DNA of 64,000 bases from Marinobacter sp. THAF197a. Its GTDB lineage: Bacteria > Pseudomonadota > Gammaproteobacteria > Pseudomonadales > Oleiphilaceae. How positions within the stretch are numbered: position 1 is the stretch's first letter; every line of letters begins with the position of its first letter. Positions 1-9,093 of this stretch are shown one piece after another. The notes beneath the pieces are model-generated. The model did no database searches, was not told the DNA's origin, and worked only from the letters and a program-made list of their open reading frames with translations. The position numbers and the translations under genes are program-made. The stretch lies in the NCBI RefSeq assembly GCF_009363275.1, contig NZ_CP045324.1:434001-498000 (forward strand), written 5' to 3'.

Positions 1-372
1 TGTTATGAAATGGTGCGCCGCGACGGCCGCTGGATGGCTGAACTCCGACCCTATCAGGGCGCCATGGTGCCACTTTCGGGCCTGGAGGTTCAGGCCGTCG
101 GTGTTCAGCAGGGCGACAGCACACTGCGGTTCGATATCTACTGCAACGATCAGGAATTCAGTGTGCAGGAATACGGGGACCGGCTGATTCCCGCCGTCGC
201 CCACTACATCCGTTCACTGCGCCAAAGTGGTGAGTCTTATCCGGTGTATCTCACCGACCTGCACCTGCCCCATGATCTGGACCCGCAATTGTATCAACGG
301 GATATCCAGACCGGTCAGTCACTGTATTACCGTACCAGGCTCGAAGACGCCCTCAACAGTTATCTGCCGTAA
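1..372 (+). CDS. cyaA: Class I adenylate cyclase, C-terminal end (partial)
   Basis: Only the last 123 codons are in the window, so the N-terminal catalytic domain cannot be checked. The frame is open from base 1 and ends at a TAA. The tail resembles the C-terminal region of class I adenylate cyclases of Pseudomonas type, which end in a conserved stretch like the YLTDLHLP and YYRTRLEDALN segments seen here. The following genes lptM, lysA, dapF, a DUF484 gene and xerC are the usual downstream neighbours of cyaA in pseudomonads, which supports the call. The enzyme would make cAMP from ATP in the cytoplasm. The assignment rests on tail similarity plus synteny. Confidence 0.75.
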   Translation, partial: CYEMVRRDGRWMAELRPYQGAMVPLSGLEVQAVGVQQGDSTLRFDIYCNDQEFSVQEYGDRLIPAVAHYIRSLRQSGESYPVYLTDLHLPHDLDPQLYQRDIQTGQSLYYRTRLEDALNSYLP

Positions 373-409
373 GCCATCGGGTCCCTCGCGATCAGGGGCG
401 GGTGTCGGG

Positions 410-415
410 TATACT
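410..415 (+). promoter_or_regulatory. Possible -10 element upstream of lptM
   Basis: A TATACT hexamer lies 23 bases before the lptM start in the short gap after cyaA. No convincing -35 box is visible at the usual spacing, so this is a weak candidate for a sigma-70 promoter driving lptM-lysA-dapF. Confidence 0.3.
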
Positions 416-438
416 TCGGCCATTATTCACTCAGGGGT

Positions 439-615
439 ATGGGTATGCAGGTTGGACCATCTCGCCGGCCGTGGGCGCTCTCGATGCTATTGTTGCTGCT
501 GCTTTCCGGTTGCGGCCAGAAGGGGCCACTGTACCGGGACGTGCCGCAGGCAGATCCGGCCCGGTCCGGTCAGGTCGATGAGCGCGCCGACACCGATGAG
601 TCGCCGGAACGCTGA
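439..615 (+). CDS. lptM: LptM (LppL/YifL-type) small lipoprotein
   Basis: This 58-residue ORF starts with a basic stretch, then a leucine-rich hydrophobic segment and a lipobox LSGC with the modifiable cysteine at residue 25, directly followed by GQKGPLY. The C-GxKGPLY signature is diagnostic of the LptM/YifL family of small outer-membrane lipoproteins, which in E. coli help oxidative maturation of the LPS translocon protein LptD. The rest is a short polar tail. It sits directly upstream of lysA, the usual position (lppL) in pseudomonads. Start: ATG at 439 behind an AGGGG stretch; an in-frame ATG at 445 is an equal alternative. Length matches the family. Confidence 0.88.
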   Translation: MGMQVGPSRRPWALSMLLLLLLSGCGQKGPLYRDVPQADPARSGQVDERADTDESPER

Positions 616-659
616 GCGGCCAACCCTGGCAGTAACCCATCCAGATAGTCAGGATCAAC

Positions 660-1910
660 ATGGATCATTTCAATTACCGCAATGGCGAACTGTACGCCGA
701 AGATGTTCCGGTGGCGTCAATCGCTGAGCGTTTTGGCACTCCGGCTTACGTATATTCCCGGGCCACCCTCGAGCGCCACTACCGGGCTTATGACAGCGCC
801 CTGAATGGCCGCCCGCACCTGGTGTGCTATGCCGTGAAGGCCAACAGCAACCTGGCGGTGCTCAATGTGCTGGCGCGACTTGGCGCCGGTTTTGATATTG
901 TCTCTGCCGGTGAGCTGGAGCGGGTGCTGCGCGCCGGTGGCGATGCCGCCAGGGTGGTGTTCTCCGGCGTTGGCAAGCAGGAATGGGAAATGAAGCGGGC
1001 GCTGGAAGTGGGCGTGCGCTGTTTCAACGTTGAATCTGACACCGAGCTGGACCGCCTGAACAAAGTGGCCGGAGAGTTGGGCGTGAGGGCACCGGTATCG
1101 CTTCGGGTGAACCCGGATGTCGATGCCGGCACCCATCCCTACATTTCCACCGGACTGAAGGAAAACAAGTTTGGTATCGATATCGCCGAGGCCCCTCAGG
1201 TTTACGCCCGTGCCGCAGCGTTACCGAATCTGGATGTCCATGGGGTGGACTGTCACATTGGTTCCCAGCTGACGTCAGTCTCGCCGTTTCTGGATGCCCT
1301 GGACCGGGTGTTGGTGCTGATCGATACCCTGGCGGACCAGGGCATTCATATCCGCCATCTGGACATGGGGGGCGGCCTGGGAGTGACCTACAATCAGGAA
1401 CAGCCCCCGCAGCCAGCGGATTACGTCAAGGCACTGGCCGAGCGGCTGGGTGATCGGGAGCTGGAACTGATCATGGAGCCGGGCCGCTCCATTGCCGCCA
1501 ACGCCGGCATATTGCTGACCCGCGTGGAGTTTCTGAAGTGCACCGAGCATCGTAACTTCGCCATTATCGATGCCGCCATGAACGACCTGATCCGCCCGGC
1601 ACTGTATAGCGCCTGGCAGGCCATCATCCCGGTACAGCCTCATCAGGATGGCGAGGAAAAAGCCTGGGATCTGGTCGGGCCGGTGTGCGAAACCGGCGAT
1701 TTTCTGGGCAAGGATCGTAAACTCCGGCTGAAGGCGGGCGATTTGCTTGCGGTTCGGTCAGCCGGTGCCTACGGTTTCGTTATGGCGTCCAATTACAACA
1801 CGCGTAACCGCCCGCCCGAGTTGATGGTTGACGGCGATCAGGTGCATGTGGTGCGCCGCCGGGAGACTCTGGACGATCAGCTTGGCCCTGAAAGTTGCCT
1901 GCCGGAATGA
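660..1910 (+). CDS. lysA: Diaminopimelate decarboxylase
   Basis: This 416-residue PLP enzyme of alanine-racemase fold type III catalyses meso-diaminopimelate to L-lysine plus CO2, the last lysine step. The PLP-binding lysine is K60 in YAVKANSN. HIGSQ lies near residue 199, the phosphate-binding EPGRS near 272 and the substrate cysteine in CETGD near 343, all in the expected order. Length fits the family (about 415). An AGGA box lies 6 bases before the ATG. The stop overlaps an in-frame upstream ATG of dapF, so the two genes are almost certainly co-translated; dapF makes the substrate of this enzyme. Confidence 0.97.
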   Translation: MDHFNYRNGELYAEDVPVASIAERFGTPAYVYSRATLERHYRAYDSALNGRPHLVCYAVKANSNLAVLNVLARLGAGFDIVSAGELERVLRAGGDAARVVFSGVGKQEWEMKRALEVGVRCFNVESDTELDRLNKVAGELGVRAPVSLRVNPDVDAGTHPYISTGLKENKFGIDIAEAPQVYARAAALPNLDVHGVDCHIGSQLTSVSPFLDALDRVLVLIDTLADQGIHIRHLDMGGGLGVTYNQEQPPQPADYVKALAERLGDRELELIMEPGRSIAANAGILLTRVEFLKCTEHRNFAIIDAAMNDLIRPALYSAWQAIIPVQPHQDGEEKAWDLVGPVCETGDFLGKDRKLRLKAGDLLAVRSAGAYGFVMASNYNTRNRPPELMVDGDQVHVVRRRETLDDQLGPESCLPE

Positions 1911-1924
1911 ACGGGGAGCAAGAA

Positions 1925-2839
1925 ATGAATCCGCAAAGACGGGGCCAGGGGCCGTTGCTCCGGTTTACCAAGATGCACGGGCTGGGGAACGACTTTATGG
2001 TGGTGGATGCCATCAGCCAGCCTTTCCGTCTGCGCCCGGAGTTGATCCGGGAGCTGGCGGACCGGAACTTTGGTATTGGCTTCGACCAGTTGCTGGTGGT
2101 CGAACCGCCGGGTCTGCCTGATGTGGATTTTCGCTATCGTATTTTTAATGCCGATGGTTCGGAAGTGGAGCAGTGCGGTAACGGCGCCCGCTGCTTTGCC
2201 CGGTTTGTGCGTGACCAGCGCCTGACCAACAAGCGGGTGATCCGGGTACAGACTGCCAAGGGCGTGATCGAGCTGAAAATCGGCAAGGATGGCCTGGTGA
2301 TGGTCAATATGGGCGTGCCGGAACTCAATCCGCCCGCCATTCCCTTCGCCGCGGACTGTCAGAAGACCGTGTACACCGTCGATGTCGATGGCCAGAGCGT
2401 GGAATTGTCGGCGGTTTCCATGGGCAATCCCCACGGTGTACTGGTGGTGGATGACGTCGACACGGCGCCGGTGGCCACCCTTGGGCCCATGCTGGAGAAG
2501 CATCCCCGGTTCCCCGCGCGGGCCAATATCGGATTCCTGCAGATCGTCGACCGGAGCCATGCCCGCTTGCGTGTATTTGAGCGTGGTTCGGGAGAAACCC
2601 TGGCCTGTGGCAGTGGAGCCTGTGCTGCGGTGGTGGCCGGCCAGCTGCGAGGCCTGCTGGATACCCGGGTGGAGGTGGAGCTGCGGGGTGGCCGGCTGGT
2701 GATCGAATGGCAGGGGAATGGGTCCCCTGTTATGATGGAAGGTCCCGCTAAAACGGTATTTGAAGGGCAGCTTCGTCTGCCGGGCGATCCCCAGCCCCGG
2801 CGTCGCAGAAGTTCCCGAACCACTAAAACAAGGTCCTGA
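1925..2839 (+). CDS. dapF: Diaminopimelate epimerase
   Basis: This cytoplasmic enzyme interconverts LL- and meso-diaminopimelate for lysine and peptidoglycan. The two catalytic cysteines are visible: Cys84 in EQCGNGARC and Cys228 in ACGSGACA, the spacing expected for DapF. The N-terminal FTKMHGLGNDF is also typical. The chosen ATG at 1925 has a GGGGAG box 6 bases upstream and gives 304 residues; ATGs at 1895 and 1907 are in frame and the latter would overlap the lysA stop. The C-terminus carries a basic tail (PRRRRSSRTTKTRS) longer than in E. coli, of unknown meaning. Part of the lptM-lysA-dapF-DUF484-xerC run. Confidence 0.96.
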   Translation: MNPQRRGQGPLLRFTKMHGLGNDFMVVDAISQPFRLRPELIRELADRNFGIGFDQLLVVEPPGLPDVDFRYRIFNADGSEVEQCGNGARCFARFVRDQRLTNKRVIRVQTAKGVIELKIGKDGLVMVNMGVPELNPPAIPFAADCQKTVYTVDVDGQSVELSAVSMGNPHGVLVVDDVDTAPVATLGPMLEKHPRFPARANIGFLQIVDRSHARLRVFERGSGETLACGSGACAAVVAGQLRGLLDTRVEVELRGGRLVIEWQGNGSPVMMEGPAKTVFEGQLRLPGDPQPRRRRSSRTTKTRS

Positions 2840-2856
2840 CGGCTCAGGAGAACACG

Positions 2857-3609
2857 ATGACAGAACAAACGGCCCGCCAGAAGGCCGGCGAACTCACCCG
2901 GGAGCAGGTGGCCGATTATCTTCGCGCCAATCCTGATTTTTTTCTTGATCAGGATGAACTGCTGCGCAGCCTGACTCTGCCCCACGACAGTGGCCGGGCC
3001 ATCTCGCTGGTGGAACGCCAGGTTCATCTGTTCCGTGAGCAGCGGGATACCCTTCGCCGTGAACTGGTGGAGCTGGTATCGATCGCCCGTCATAACGACC
3101 GGCTGTTCGAGAAAAGCAAACGGTTGCTGATGCAGGTGATCGAAGCCAGGTCACTCAACGATATAGCCGCCGCCGTCGATGACAGCATCCGCGGCGATTT
3201 TGGCCTGGATGCTGCCTCGGTGCTGCTGTTCAGTGATTCGGCGCAGCCGGAGAAAGGCGAGGGCGCCCTGCACATCGTCAACTCCGTCCAGGCCCGGGAG
3301 CGTCTGGGCTCGTTGCTGGAGGGTGACCGTGCGGTGTGCGGCCAGTTCCGGGAAAGCGAGCGGGAGTTCCTGTTCCCGGACCGGGATGAACCGATTGCCT
3401 CGGTGGCCCTGGTACCGCTGCGTCATGAGGGGCTGGTTGGCGTATTTGCTGTCGGCAGCTGCGAGCAGGGTTATTTTGATCAGAGCATGGGGTCGCTGTT
3501 TCTCAGCTATATCAGCGATACCCTGAGCCGGCTGCTGCCCCCCATGCTTGATCGTTATCGCACAGATGCCCCGGTGTCTGGTCTGGCTGTGGAGAGCGGC
3601 CAGGGGTGA
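2857..3609 (+). CDS. DUF484 family protein (GAF-like)
   Basis: A 250-residue soluble protein of the DUF484 family. The N-terminus has the typical YLRANPDFF motif (residues about 23-31) and SLVERQ segment, then a coiled stretch, and a GAF-like C-terminal half ending in LSRLLPPML. The family regularly lies between dapF and xerC, as here, but its biochemical role is not established. A CAGGAG box stands 6 bases before the ATG. The stop overlaps the GTG start of xerC (GTGA), implying translational coupling. No unusual residues stand out. Confidence 0.9.
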   Translation: MTEQTARQKAGELTREQVADYLRANPDFFLDQDELLRSLTLPHDSGRAISLVERQVHLFREQRDTLRRELVELVSIARHNDRLFEKSKRLLMQVIEARSLNDIAAAVDDSIRGDFGLDAASVLLFSDSAQPEKGEGALHIVNSVQARERLGSLLEGDRAVCGQFRESEREFLFPDRDEPIASVALVPLRHEGLVGVFAVGSCEQGYFDQSMGSLFLSYISDTLSRLLPPMLDRYRTDAPVSGLAVESGQG

Positions 3610-4577
3610 CCGGACTGGCGACGGACACCCGACCACCCGAGGCGATGGCCGCCCCGGTGGTTGCGTTTGTCCGGCATCTCGCCACCGAAAAGCGCCATTC
3701 CCCCCGCACCTGTGATCACTATCAACGAGACCTTGATCGCCTGGTCGCCTGGCTGATCGAAGTTGACATCCCGGCCTGGTCAGAGCTGACCATTCATGAC
3801 ATCCGCCGCTACGTCGCCCGGCTGAGCAGAGACGGTTTAAGCGGCCGGAGCATTGCCAGGCATCTGTCCGCCATTCGGCGTTTCTATCAGTTCCTGCTTC
3901 GGGAAGGGCTTGCCCGGGATAACCCCGCTCTGGATGTCCGGGCCCCCAAGAGCGGTCGCCGGCTACCGAAGGTGGCAGACGTTGACCAGATCAGCCAGCT
4001 GCTGGACATCAATCCCGACGACCCCCTGGAAATCCGCGATCTGGCCATGTTCGAGCTGATGTACTCTTCGGGCCTCCGTTTGGCAGAACTGGCCAGCCTG
4101 AGCCTGCCCGCCCTGGACCTGAAAGGCCGGGAGGTGCGTGTTCTGGGTAAAGGTAACAAGGAGCGCATTCTGCCGGTCGGCGGCAAAGCCGTCGCGGCTC
4201 TGAATCAATGGCTGGCGCACCGAGCAGCCATGGCTAACGAGGGCGAAACTGCGGTATTCGTCAGCCAGCGGGGCGGTCGCCTGAGCCAGCGCAGTATCCA
4301 GGCCCGCCTGGCTCGCTGGGGCATGGTGCAGGGTGCCGACCAGCGCTTGCATCCGCACCTGCTGCGGCACTCCTTTGCCAGCCATATGCTGGAGTCCAGC
4401 GGCGACCTGCGTGCGGTGCAGGAACTGCTTGGTCATGCGGACATCGCCACCACACAGGTCTATACTCATCTGGACTTTCAGCATCTTGCCCGGGTGTACG
4501 ATCAGAGTCATCCCCGGGCGCGTCGACGTTCGACCAACCATATCAATCGCAACGACAATGATCATACCGGTTCTTGA
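3606..4577 (+). CDS. xerC: Tyrosine recombinase XerC
   Basis: The 323-residue site-specific recombinase acts with XerD at dif to resolve chromosome dimers. It has an N-terminal SAM-like core-binding domain (about residues 15-105) and a C-terminal catalytic domain with the full set R158, K182, H251, R254, H277 and nucleophile Y286. The start chosen is GTG at 3606, overlapping the DUF484 stop; an internal ATG at residue 14 would also keep both domains. Gene context (dapF-DUF484-xerC) is the usual one for XerC rather than XerD. It is followed, again with overlap of a possible TTG, by a diguanylate cyclase gene where many relatives have a HAD-hydrolase gene. Confidence 0.96.
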   Translation: MTGLATDTRPPEAMAAPVVAFVRHLATEKRHSPRTCDHYQRDLDRLVAWLIEVDIPAWSELTIHDIRRYVARLSRDGLSGRSIARHLSAIRRFYQFLLREGLARDNPALDVRAPKSGRRLPKVADVDQISQLLDINPDDPLEIRDLAMFELMYSSGLRLAELASLSLPALDLKGREVRVLGKGNKERILPVGGKAVAALNQWLAHRAAMANEGETAVFVSQRGGRLSQRSIQARLARWGMVQGADQRLHPHLLRHSFASHMLESSGDLRAVQELLGHADIATTQVYTHLDFQHLARVYDQSHPRARRRSTNHINRNDNDHTGS

Positions 4578-4588
4578 GGGAGTGTTTC

Positions 4589-5983
4589 ATGGCATCTGAG
4601 GAGTCCTGGAAGGATAAGTATCTTCGGGAACTGGACGAGGCAGAGCAGCGCGAAAAACAGTGGTTAGCCGAGCGCAATGTGCTTGAGCGCATGCTGGTGC
4701 GAACCAGCCTCGCCTCGGAAGGCCAGACTCCGGAACTGGATAACCTGCTCAATCGCCTGAGATCCGACCTGCGCAAGCAAAAGTTCGATATCGATGCCTG
4801 GAAAACCCTGCAGGATCAGATTGACAAAGCCATTACCCGTCTTGATGAAGCCGAGCCAAAGGGCCCAAAGGCCGACACACCGGCCGTCGCGCCGGCGGAG
4901 CCGAGGGGAAGTGAGCATGATATCGCTGAAGAGGGGCATCGGCTCAGAATCGCCCGCCGTGTAGGCCAGTTGTTGGGGCTGTTGTTGAACCAGGTCAGCC
5001 TGGAGCCAGAGGTGGAGTCGCAGGCCAGGACGCTTCAGCAAACCCTGTTATCGAGCAACGACTGGGAGGTCCTTCGGGAAGGCCTGAATCAGGTGGCGGA
5101 GCTGGTGATCGAGGCGGTTACCCGCAGCCAGCGGGAGTTCGAGACATTCCTCAAACGGCTGGACGAGCGCCTGGAAACCCTGCGCCAGCACTTTTCGGAA
5201 CAGTCCGATGCCTACGCTTCCAGGCACGATGATACCGCAACGCTGGACCGGGAAATCCGGTCGGAGTTGAGCAAAGTATCCGAGGACATTCAACATAGTC
5301 AGGACTTGCAGAGCCTCAAGCAGTCTGTGAGCCAGCGACTGGAGTTCATCGGCGGTGCTCTGGAACGATTCTGCACGCGGGATGCCGAGCGGGAGGAAAT
5401 GCTGGCGCAGCAACTCAATGCCATGCAGGAGAAGGTCGCTGCCATGGAGGCTCATTCCGAGCAGATGCAGGCGCAGGTTCGCCGGGAGCGGGAACGCGCG
5501 ATGACTGACCTGCTTACCCAGCTGCCCAACCGGGAAGCCTGGCAGGAGCGGCTATCGTTCGAATACAACCGCTGGCAGCGTTACCGACACCCGCTCAGTG
5601 TGTCGGTGATTGATATTGACCTGTTCAAGAAAATCAACGATTCCTTTGGCCATAAAGCCGGTGACCGGGTACTGCAATTGGTGGCACGGGAGATGAAAAG
5701 CCGCCTGCGCAGCACGGATTTCATCGCCCGGTTCGGTGGTGAGGAGTTCGTGTTGCTGTTACCAGAGACCGGGCTGGAGGCTGCCCGGGACGTGGTAGAG
5801 CAGTTTCGTGAGCATGTCGGAAAACTGCCGTTCCATTTTGGCGGCAAGCCGGTTTCAATCACCTTTTCTGCCGGCGTGTCAGAGTTCCGGGATGGTGATG
5901 CCGAAGATACCGTGTTTGATCGTGCCGACCGGGCCCTGTATCAGGCCAAAGATGCCGGCCGCAATCAGGTCATGGTGGATTGA
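4589..5983 (+). CDS. GGDEF diguanylate cyclase with helical N-terminal region
   Basis: A 464-residue cytoplasmic protein. Residues 1 to about 300 are helical and charged with coiled-coil character and no transmembrane segment; about 310-464 form a GGDEF domain. The active motif is GGEEF (383-387) and an RxxD inhibitory site RSTD (374-377) lies five residues upstream, so an active cyclase with product inhibition is expected, making c-di-GMP from two GTP. The N-terminal third resembles that of Pseudomonas polar cyclases such as DgcP, but this was judged by eye only. ATG at 4589 has a GAGGGAG box 6 bases upstream; a TTG at 4574 is unlikely. It directly follows xerC. Confidence 0.9.
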   Translation: MASEESWKDKYLRELDEAEQREKQWLAERNVLERMLVRTSLASEGQTPELDNLLNRLRSDLRKQKFDIDAWKTLQDQIDKAITRLDEAEPKGPKADTPAVAPAEPRGSEHDIAEEGHRLRIARRVGQLLGLLLNQVSLEPEVESQARTLQQTLLSSNDWEVLREGLNQVAELVIEAVTRSQREFETFLKRLDERLETLRQHFSEQSDAYASRHDDTATLDREIRSELSKVSEDIQHSQDLQSLKQSVSQRLEFIGGALERFCTRDAEREEMLAQQLNAMQEKVAAMEAHSEQMQAQVRRERERAMTDLLTQLPNREAWQERLSFEYNRWQRYRHPLSVSVIDIDLFKKINDSFGHKAGDRVLQLVAREMKSRLRSTDFIARFGGEEFVLLLPETGLEAARDVVEQFREHVGKLPFHFGGKPVSITFSAGVSEFRDGDAEDTVFDRADRALYQAKDAGRNQVMVD

Positions 5984-5992
5984 CGGCGCCGA

Positions 5993-6226
5993 TCAGTGCC
6001 GCAGCAGGGCGTCCAGTTCATCAATAATCTCGGCCCAGTCGCTGTCTTCCTCAAGGCCCTCCTCAAGAAATTGCGACTGGCTTTCGGACCAGAAAGGGGC
6101 GTCCTGGATGGCAATTTCCGAAGGCAGTGGAGAATACCGGGCGATAAAACTCTCCATGCTTTTCTGATCTGATGGCAAACCAAGCTGCTGAAAAAGGACG
6201 CTTAGAGTGTGTTTGCTGGTGTCCAT
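5993..6226 (-). CDS. DUF2789 family protein
   Basis: A 77-residue soluble, acidic protein starting MDTSKHTL and containing LFQQLGLPS and DAPFW motifs with an EIIDELDALL tail, as in DUF2789 proteins of Pseudomonas and Marinobacter. Function is unknown. It is convergent with the diguanylate cyclase (9-base gap) and transcribed alone. Full length for the family. Confidence 0.85.
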   Translation of the reverse strand: MDTSKHTLSVLFQQLGLPSDQKSMESFIARYSPLPSEIAIQDAPFWSESQSQFLEEGLEEDSDWAEIIDELDALLRH

Positions 6227-6323
6227 AAGACAGGCTTCTCCTGTGTGCGGTGAGGCAGTATGAAATCTTCCTCATTTGCAGGTATTGTTCCCTGAAATGT
6301 AGTGGAACCACCGAGGATATCCA

Positions 6324-9080
6324 GTGAAGTCTCTTCCACAGTTATTGTATGGCCTCTTGTTTGTCCTGATTCAAGGGGTCGTGTGGGCGGAACCGCCCCA
6401 GGCGTCGCCGGCGCCGGTTCTGGGCGCTGCAGATCTGGAGTGGTTGGGCCAGCAGGAAGGCTTCCGGGTGGCTGTCAGGCAGAGCCAGGTGCCGCTGGTG
6501 TTCGATACCGGTGAGGGTGCGCTGGCGGGTATCTGGATTGATTATCTCGCTCGCGTGTCAGATAAGCTTGGCGTGCCGGTTGAGCCTTTCATGGCGGTCG
6601 ACCAGGGCGACGATGCCGACCTGGTTCTGACCACCCGCATTCCGGGATCGCCGGTGATCCCGGGCCTTCGGCACACCTCACCGATGATGTCGCTGACCTA
6701 TGGGATCTTTGTGAATGCCGGTGATGCCGCCTACCGGACGCTGTCGGATCTGGAATCTGCCAACGTCGCGATTATTGGTGGCGATCCCAACCAGTTCCCA
6801 CTGCTGGACCCGATTGATAACTTTTCTCCGGTGCCCGTCGCCAGTCTGGGGGAGGCCATCAGCCTGGTCTTGTCCGGCAAAGCCGACGCCTTCCTCGGAC
6901 CGGTACCGGTGGTCTCGGATTACCTTGAATCCGCAATGATCAATGGTATCGGTCTGGCCGTTCTGCTGGACAATCGCCCGGTGGATGTTGTGTTGCAGGT
7001 ACCGACCAGCCGTGACCGCCTTTTCCGGGTGTTTGACCGGGCCGTTCAGGCATTGAGTCACAACGAGCACCGGGATATTCGCCAGTCCTGGTTGCAGGCG
7101 AATATGCCAGCCCTTGAGGGACGTGGCGTGGCCCTGACCGCTTCGGAGCTTGAGTGGTTGAAGCGTCATCCCGGGCTGAAAGTGGGTATGCGTGGCGATT
7201 GGCCACCGTTTGAATTCGAGCAGGACGGCCGCCCGGCGGGCCTTGCCTCTGACCTGGTCAAACGCCTGGAGGAGAACCTGGATGTTCGCTTCAACCGGGT
7301 GATTGCGAGCTCCCGACAGTCGGCCGAGGACATGTTGAAGGCAGGTGAAGTGGATATTCTGCCGGGCATGTCGCGCACCCCCCGAACCGAACAGGAATTC
7401 CTGTTCACCCGGGCCTATGTGTCGGTACCGATTGCCCTGGCCATCCGGGATACTGGCCGGTTCATTGGTGATCTTAGGGAGCTGCGGGATGAGCGGGTCG
7501 GTGTGGTCAATCGCCAGGCCAGCCATGACTATCTGTTAATCAATCATCCAAACCTGGACCTTTACCCGCAAAGAACCGTGGAAGACGGGCTTCTGGCGCT
7601 GTCCAACGGCGACCTGGATGTGATGGTCACGCATATTCCGGCGGTGAGTTACACGGTTGCCCGACTGGGCCTGTCGAACCTGCGGATTACCAGCATCACG
7701 CCCTATCAATATGACCTGCGGCTGGCGGTCAGCAAGGACAACCCGGTTTTACACCGCATCCTCAACAAGGCCCTGAGCAGCCTGCCGGCATCGGAAACCG
7801 AGGCGGTGTATAACCGCTGGATACACCTGGATATCGAACAGGAAACCGACTACACGGTGGTCAGGCGCATCATTTTGATTGCCATTGTGGTGGTACTGAT
7901 TTTCCTCTACTGGAACCGCAAGCTGTCGCTGGAAGTGGATGAACGGATTCGGTCCGAGAATGCCTTGCGTCGCAGTGAAGATGAACTGCGAGCGGCCAAG
8001 CTTGAGGCCGAACGCCTGGCCCGGGAGGCGGAAACGGCGAGCAGGGCCAAGAGTGAGTTCCTGGCCAATATGTCCCATGAGATCCGAACCCCGATGAATG
8101 CGGTCATTGGTTACAGCGATCTGCTCTACAACTCGGTGACTGATCCCCAGCAGCGCAACTATTTGAACGCCATCCGCGCTGGCAGCCGCAGCCTGTTAAT
8201 GCTGATCAACGACATTCTTGACCTGTCACGGATCGAGGCTGGCAAGATGCGCCTGGACTTCGGCCCGGTTTCGGTTCGCCGGCTGCTCAGCGATGTCCGG
8301 CATATCTTTGATCTGCGAGCGACCGAGCAGGGCATTACCCTGGAGGTGAGCGTAGGCTCTGGCATGCCCTCGGCAATGATGTTGGATGAAACCCGGTTGC
8401 GCCAGGTGTTGTTCAATCTGGTGGGCAATGCCATCAAGTTCACCCATGAGGGTGGAGTGACAGTGCGGGCCGTGGCCAAAGAACTGGAGGAATCGACCGG
8501 TAAGGACGCGGATATCCGCTACTACCGGTTGAAAGTGACCGTGGCCGACACCGGCATTGGCATTGCGCCGGATCAGCAGGACCGTATTTTCGATGCCTTT
8601 GAGCAGCAGGAAGGTCAGAGCTCCCGGCGATACGGGGGCACCGGCCTGGGTCTGGCCATCAGCCGGAAGCTGGTGGAAATGATGGGCGGTGAGCTGACGG
8701 TAAAGAGTGAACCGGATGTTGGGTCCACCTTTACTCTCGTGTTGCCCCGGGTTGAGGCTACCGTAGAGCAGGCGGAAGATGACGGGACGCCGGAGGAAGC
8801 CGAGCGGCTGCTGGCCCAGACCATGAGTATGCAGGAGCGAGGCTGGCTTCGGGAGAAGCTGGCGGAGGACTTTGGTGACCAGTGGCAGGATGTTCGTGAA
8901 AGCGGCGACCCGGAACAGATGAAAGACTTTGCGCTACGAATTGTTGAATGGGGGCAGCGTCATCGTTCGCCGTCGGTGACCAGCTACGGCGAAAAACTGC
9001 TGGCGGATGTAGAGGCGTTCAATCTGGATGCGGTTAATACGGCCCTTGAAGCCTTCCCCAAATTGCTGGGCCAGCGTTGA
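6324..9080 (+). CDS. BvgS-like sensor histidine kinase with two periplasmic solute-binding domains
   Basis: A 918-residue membrane kinase. A signal peptide (1-23) is followed by two tandem SBP_bac_3-type Venus flytrap domains (about 36-265 and 275-500), one transmembrane helix (about 512-530), a short coiled coil, a HisKA domain with the phosphorylated H585 in SHEIRTPMN, and a HATPase domain (N-box near 700, G1 DTGIGIAP near 741, G2 GGTGLGLA near 771). The last 100 residues are helical but contain neither a receiver domain nor an HPt histidine motif. Ligands are probably small organic ions or amino acids. No response regulator gene is adjacent, so its partner must be encoded elsewhere. Start ATG has a GAGGA box upstream. 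Confidence 0.9.
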   Translation: MKSLPQLLYGLLFVLIQGVVWAEPPQASPAPVLGAADLEWLGQQEGFRVAVRQSQVPLVFDTGEGALAGIWIDYLARVSDKLGVPVEPFMAVDQGDDADLVLTTRIPGSPVIPGLRHTSPMMSLTYGIFVNAGDAAYRTLSDLESANVAIIGGDPNQFPLLDPIDNFSPVPVASLGEAISLVLSGKADAFLGPVPVVSDYLESAMINGIGLAVLLDNRPVDVVLQVPTSRDRLFRVFDRAVQALSHNEHRDIRQSWLQANMPALEGRGVALTASELEWLKRHPGLKVGMRGDWPPFEFEQDGRPAGLASDLVKRLEENLDVRFNRVIASSRQSAEDMLKAGEVDILPGMSRTPRTEQEFLFTRAYVSVPIALAIRDTGRFIGDLRELRDERVGVVNRQASHDYLLINHPNLDLYPQRTVEDGLLALSNGDLDVMVTHIPAVSYTVARLGLSNLRITSITPYQYDLRLAVSKDNPVLHRILNKALSSLPASETEAVYNRWIHLDIEQETDYTVVRRIILIAIVVVLIFLYWNRKLSLEVDERIRSENALRRSEDELRAAKLEAERLAREAETASRAKSEFLANMSHEIRTPMNAVIGYSDLLYNSVTDPQQRNYLNAIRAGSRSLLMLINDILDLSRIEAGKMRLDFGPVSVRRLLSDVRHIFDLRATEQGITLEVSVGSGMPSAMMLDETRLRQVLFNLVGNAIKFTHEGGVTVRAVAKELEESTGKDADIRYYRLKVTVADTGIGIAPDQQDRIFDAFEQQEGQSSRRYGGTGLGLAISRKLVEMMGGELTVKSEPDVGSTFTLVLPRVEATVEQAEDDGTPEEAERLLAQTMSMQERGWLREKLAEDFGDQWQDVRESGDPEQMKDFALRIVEWGQRHRSPSVTSYGEKLLADVEAFNLDAVNTALEAFPKLLGQR

Positions 9081-9093
9081 GCTGACCAGCGGC

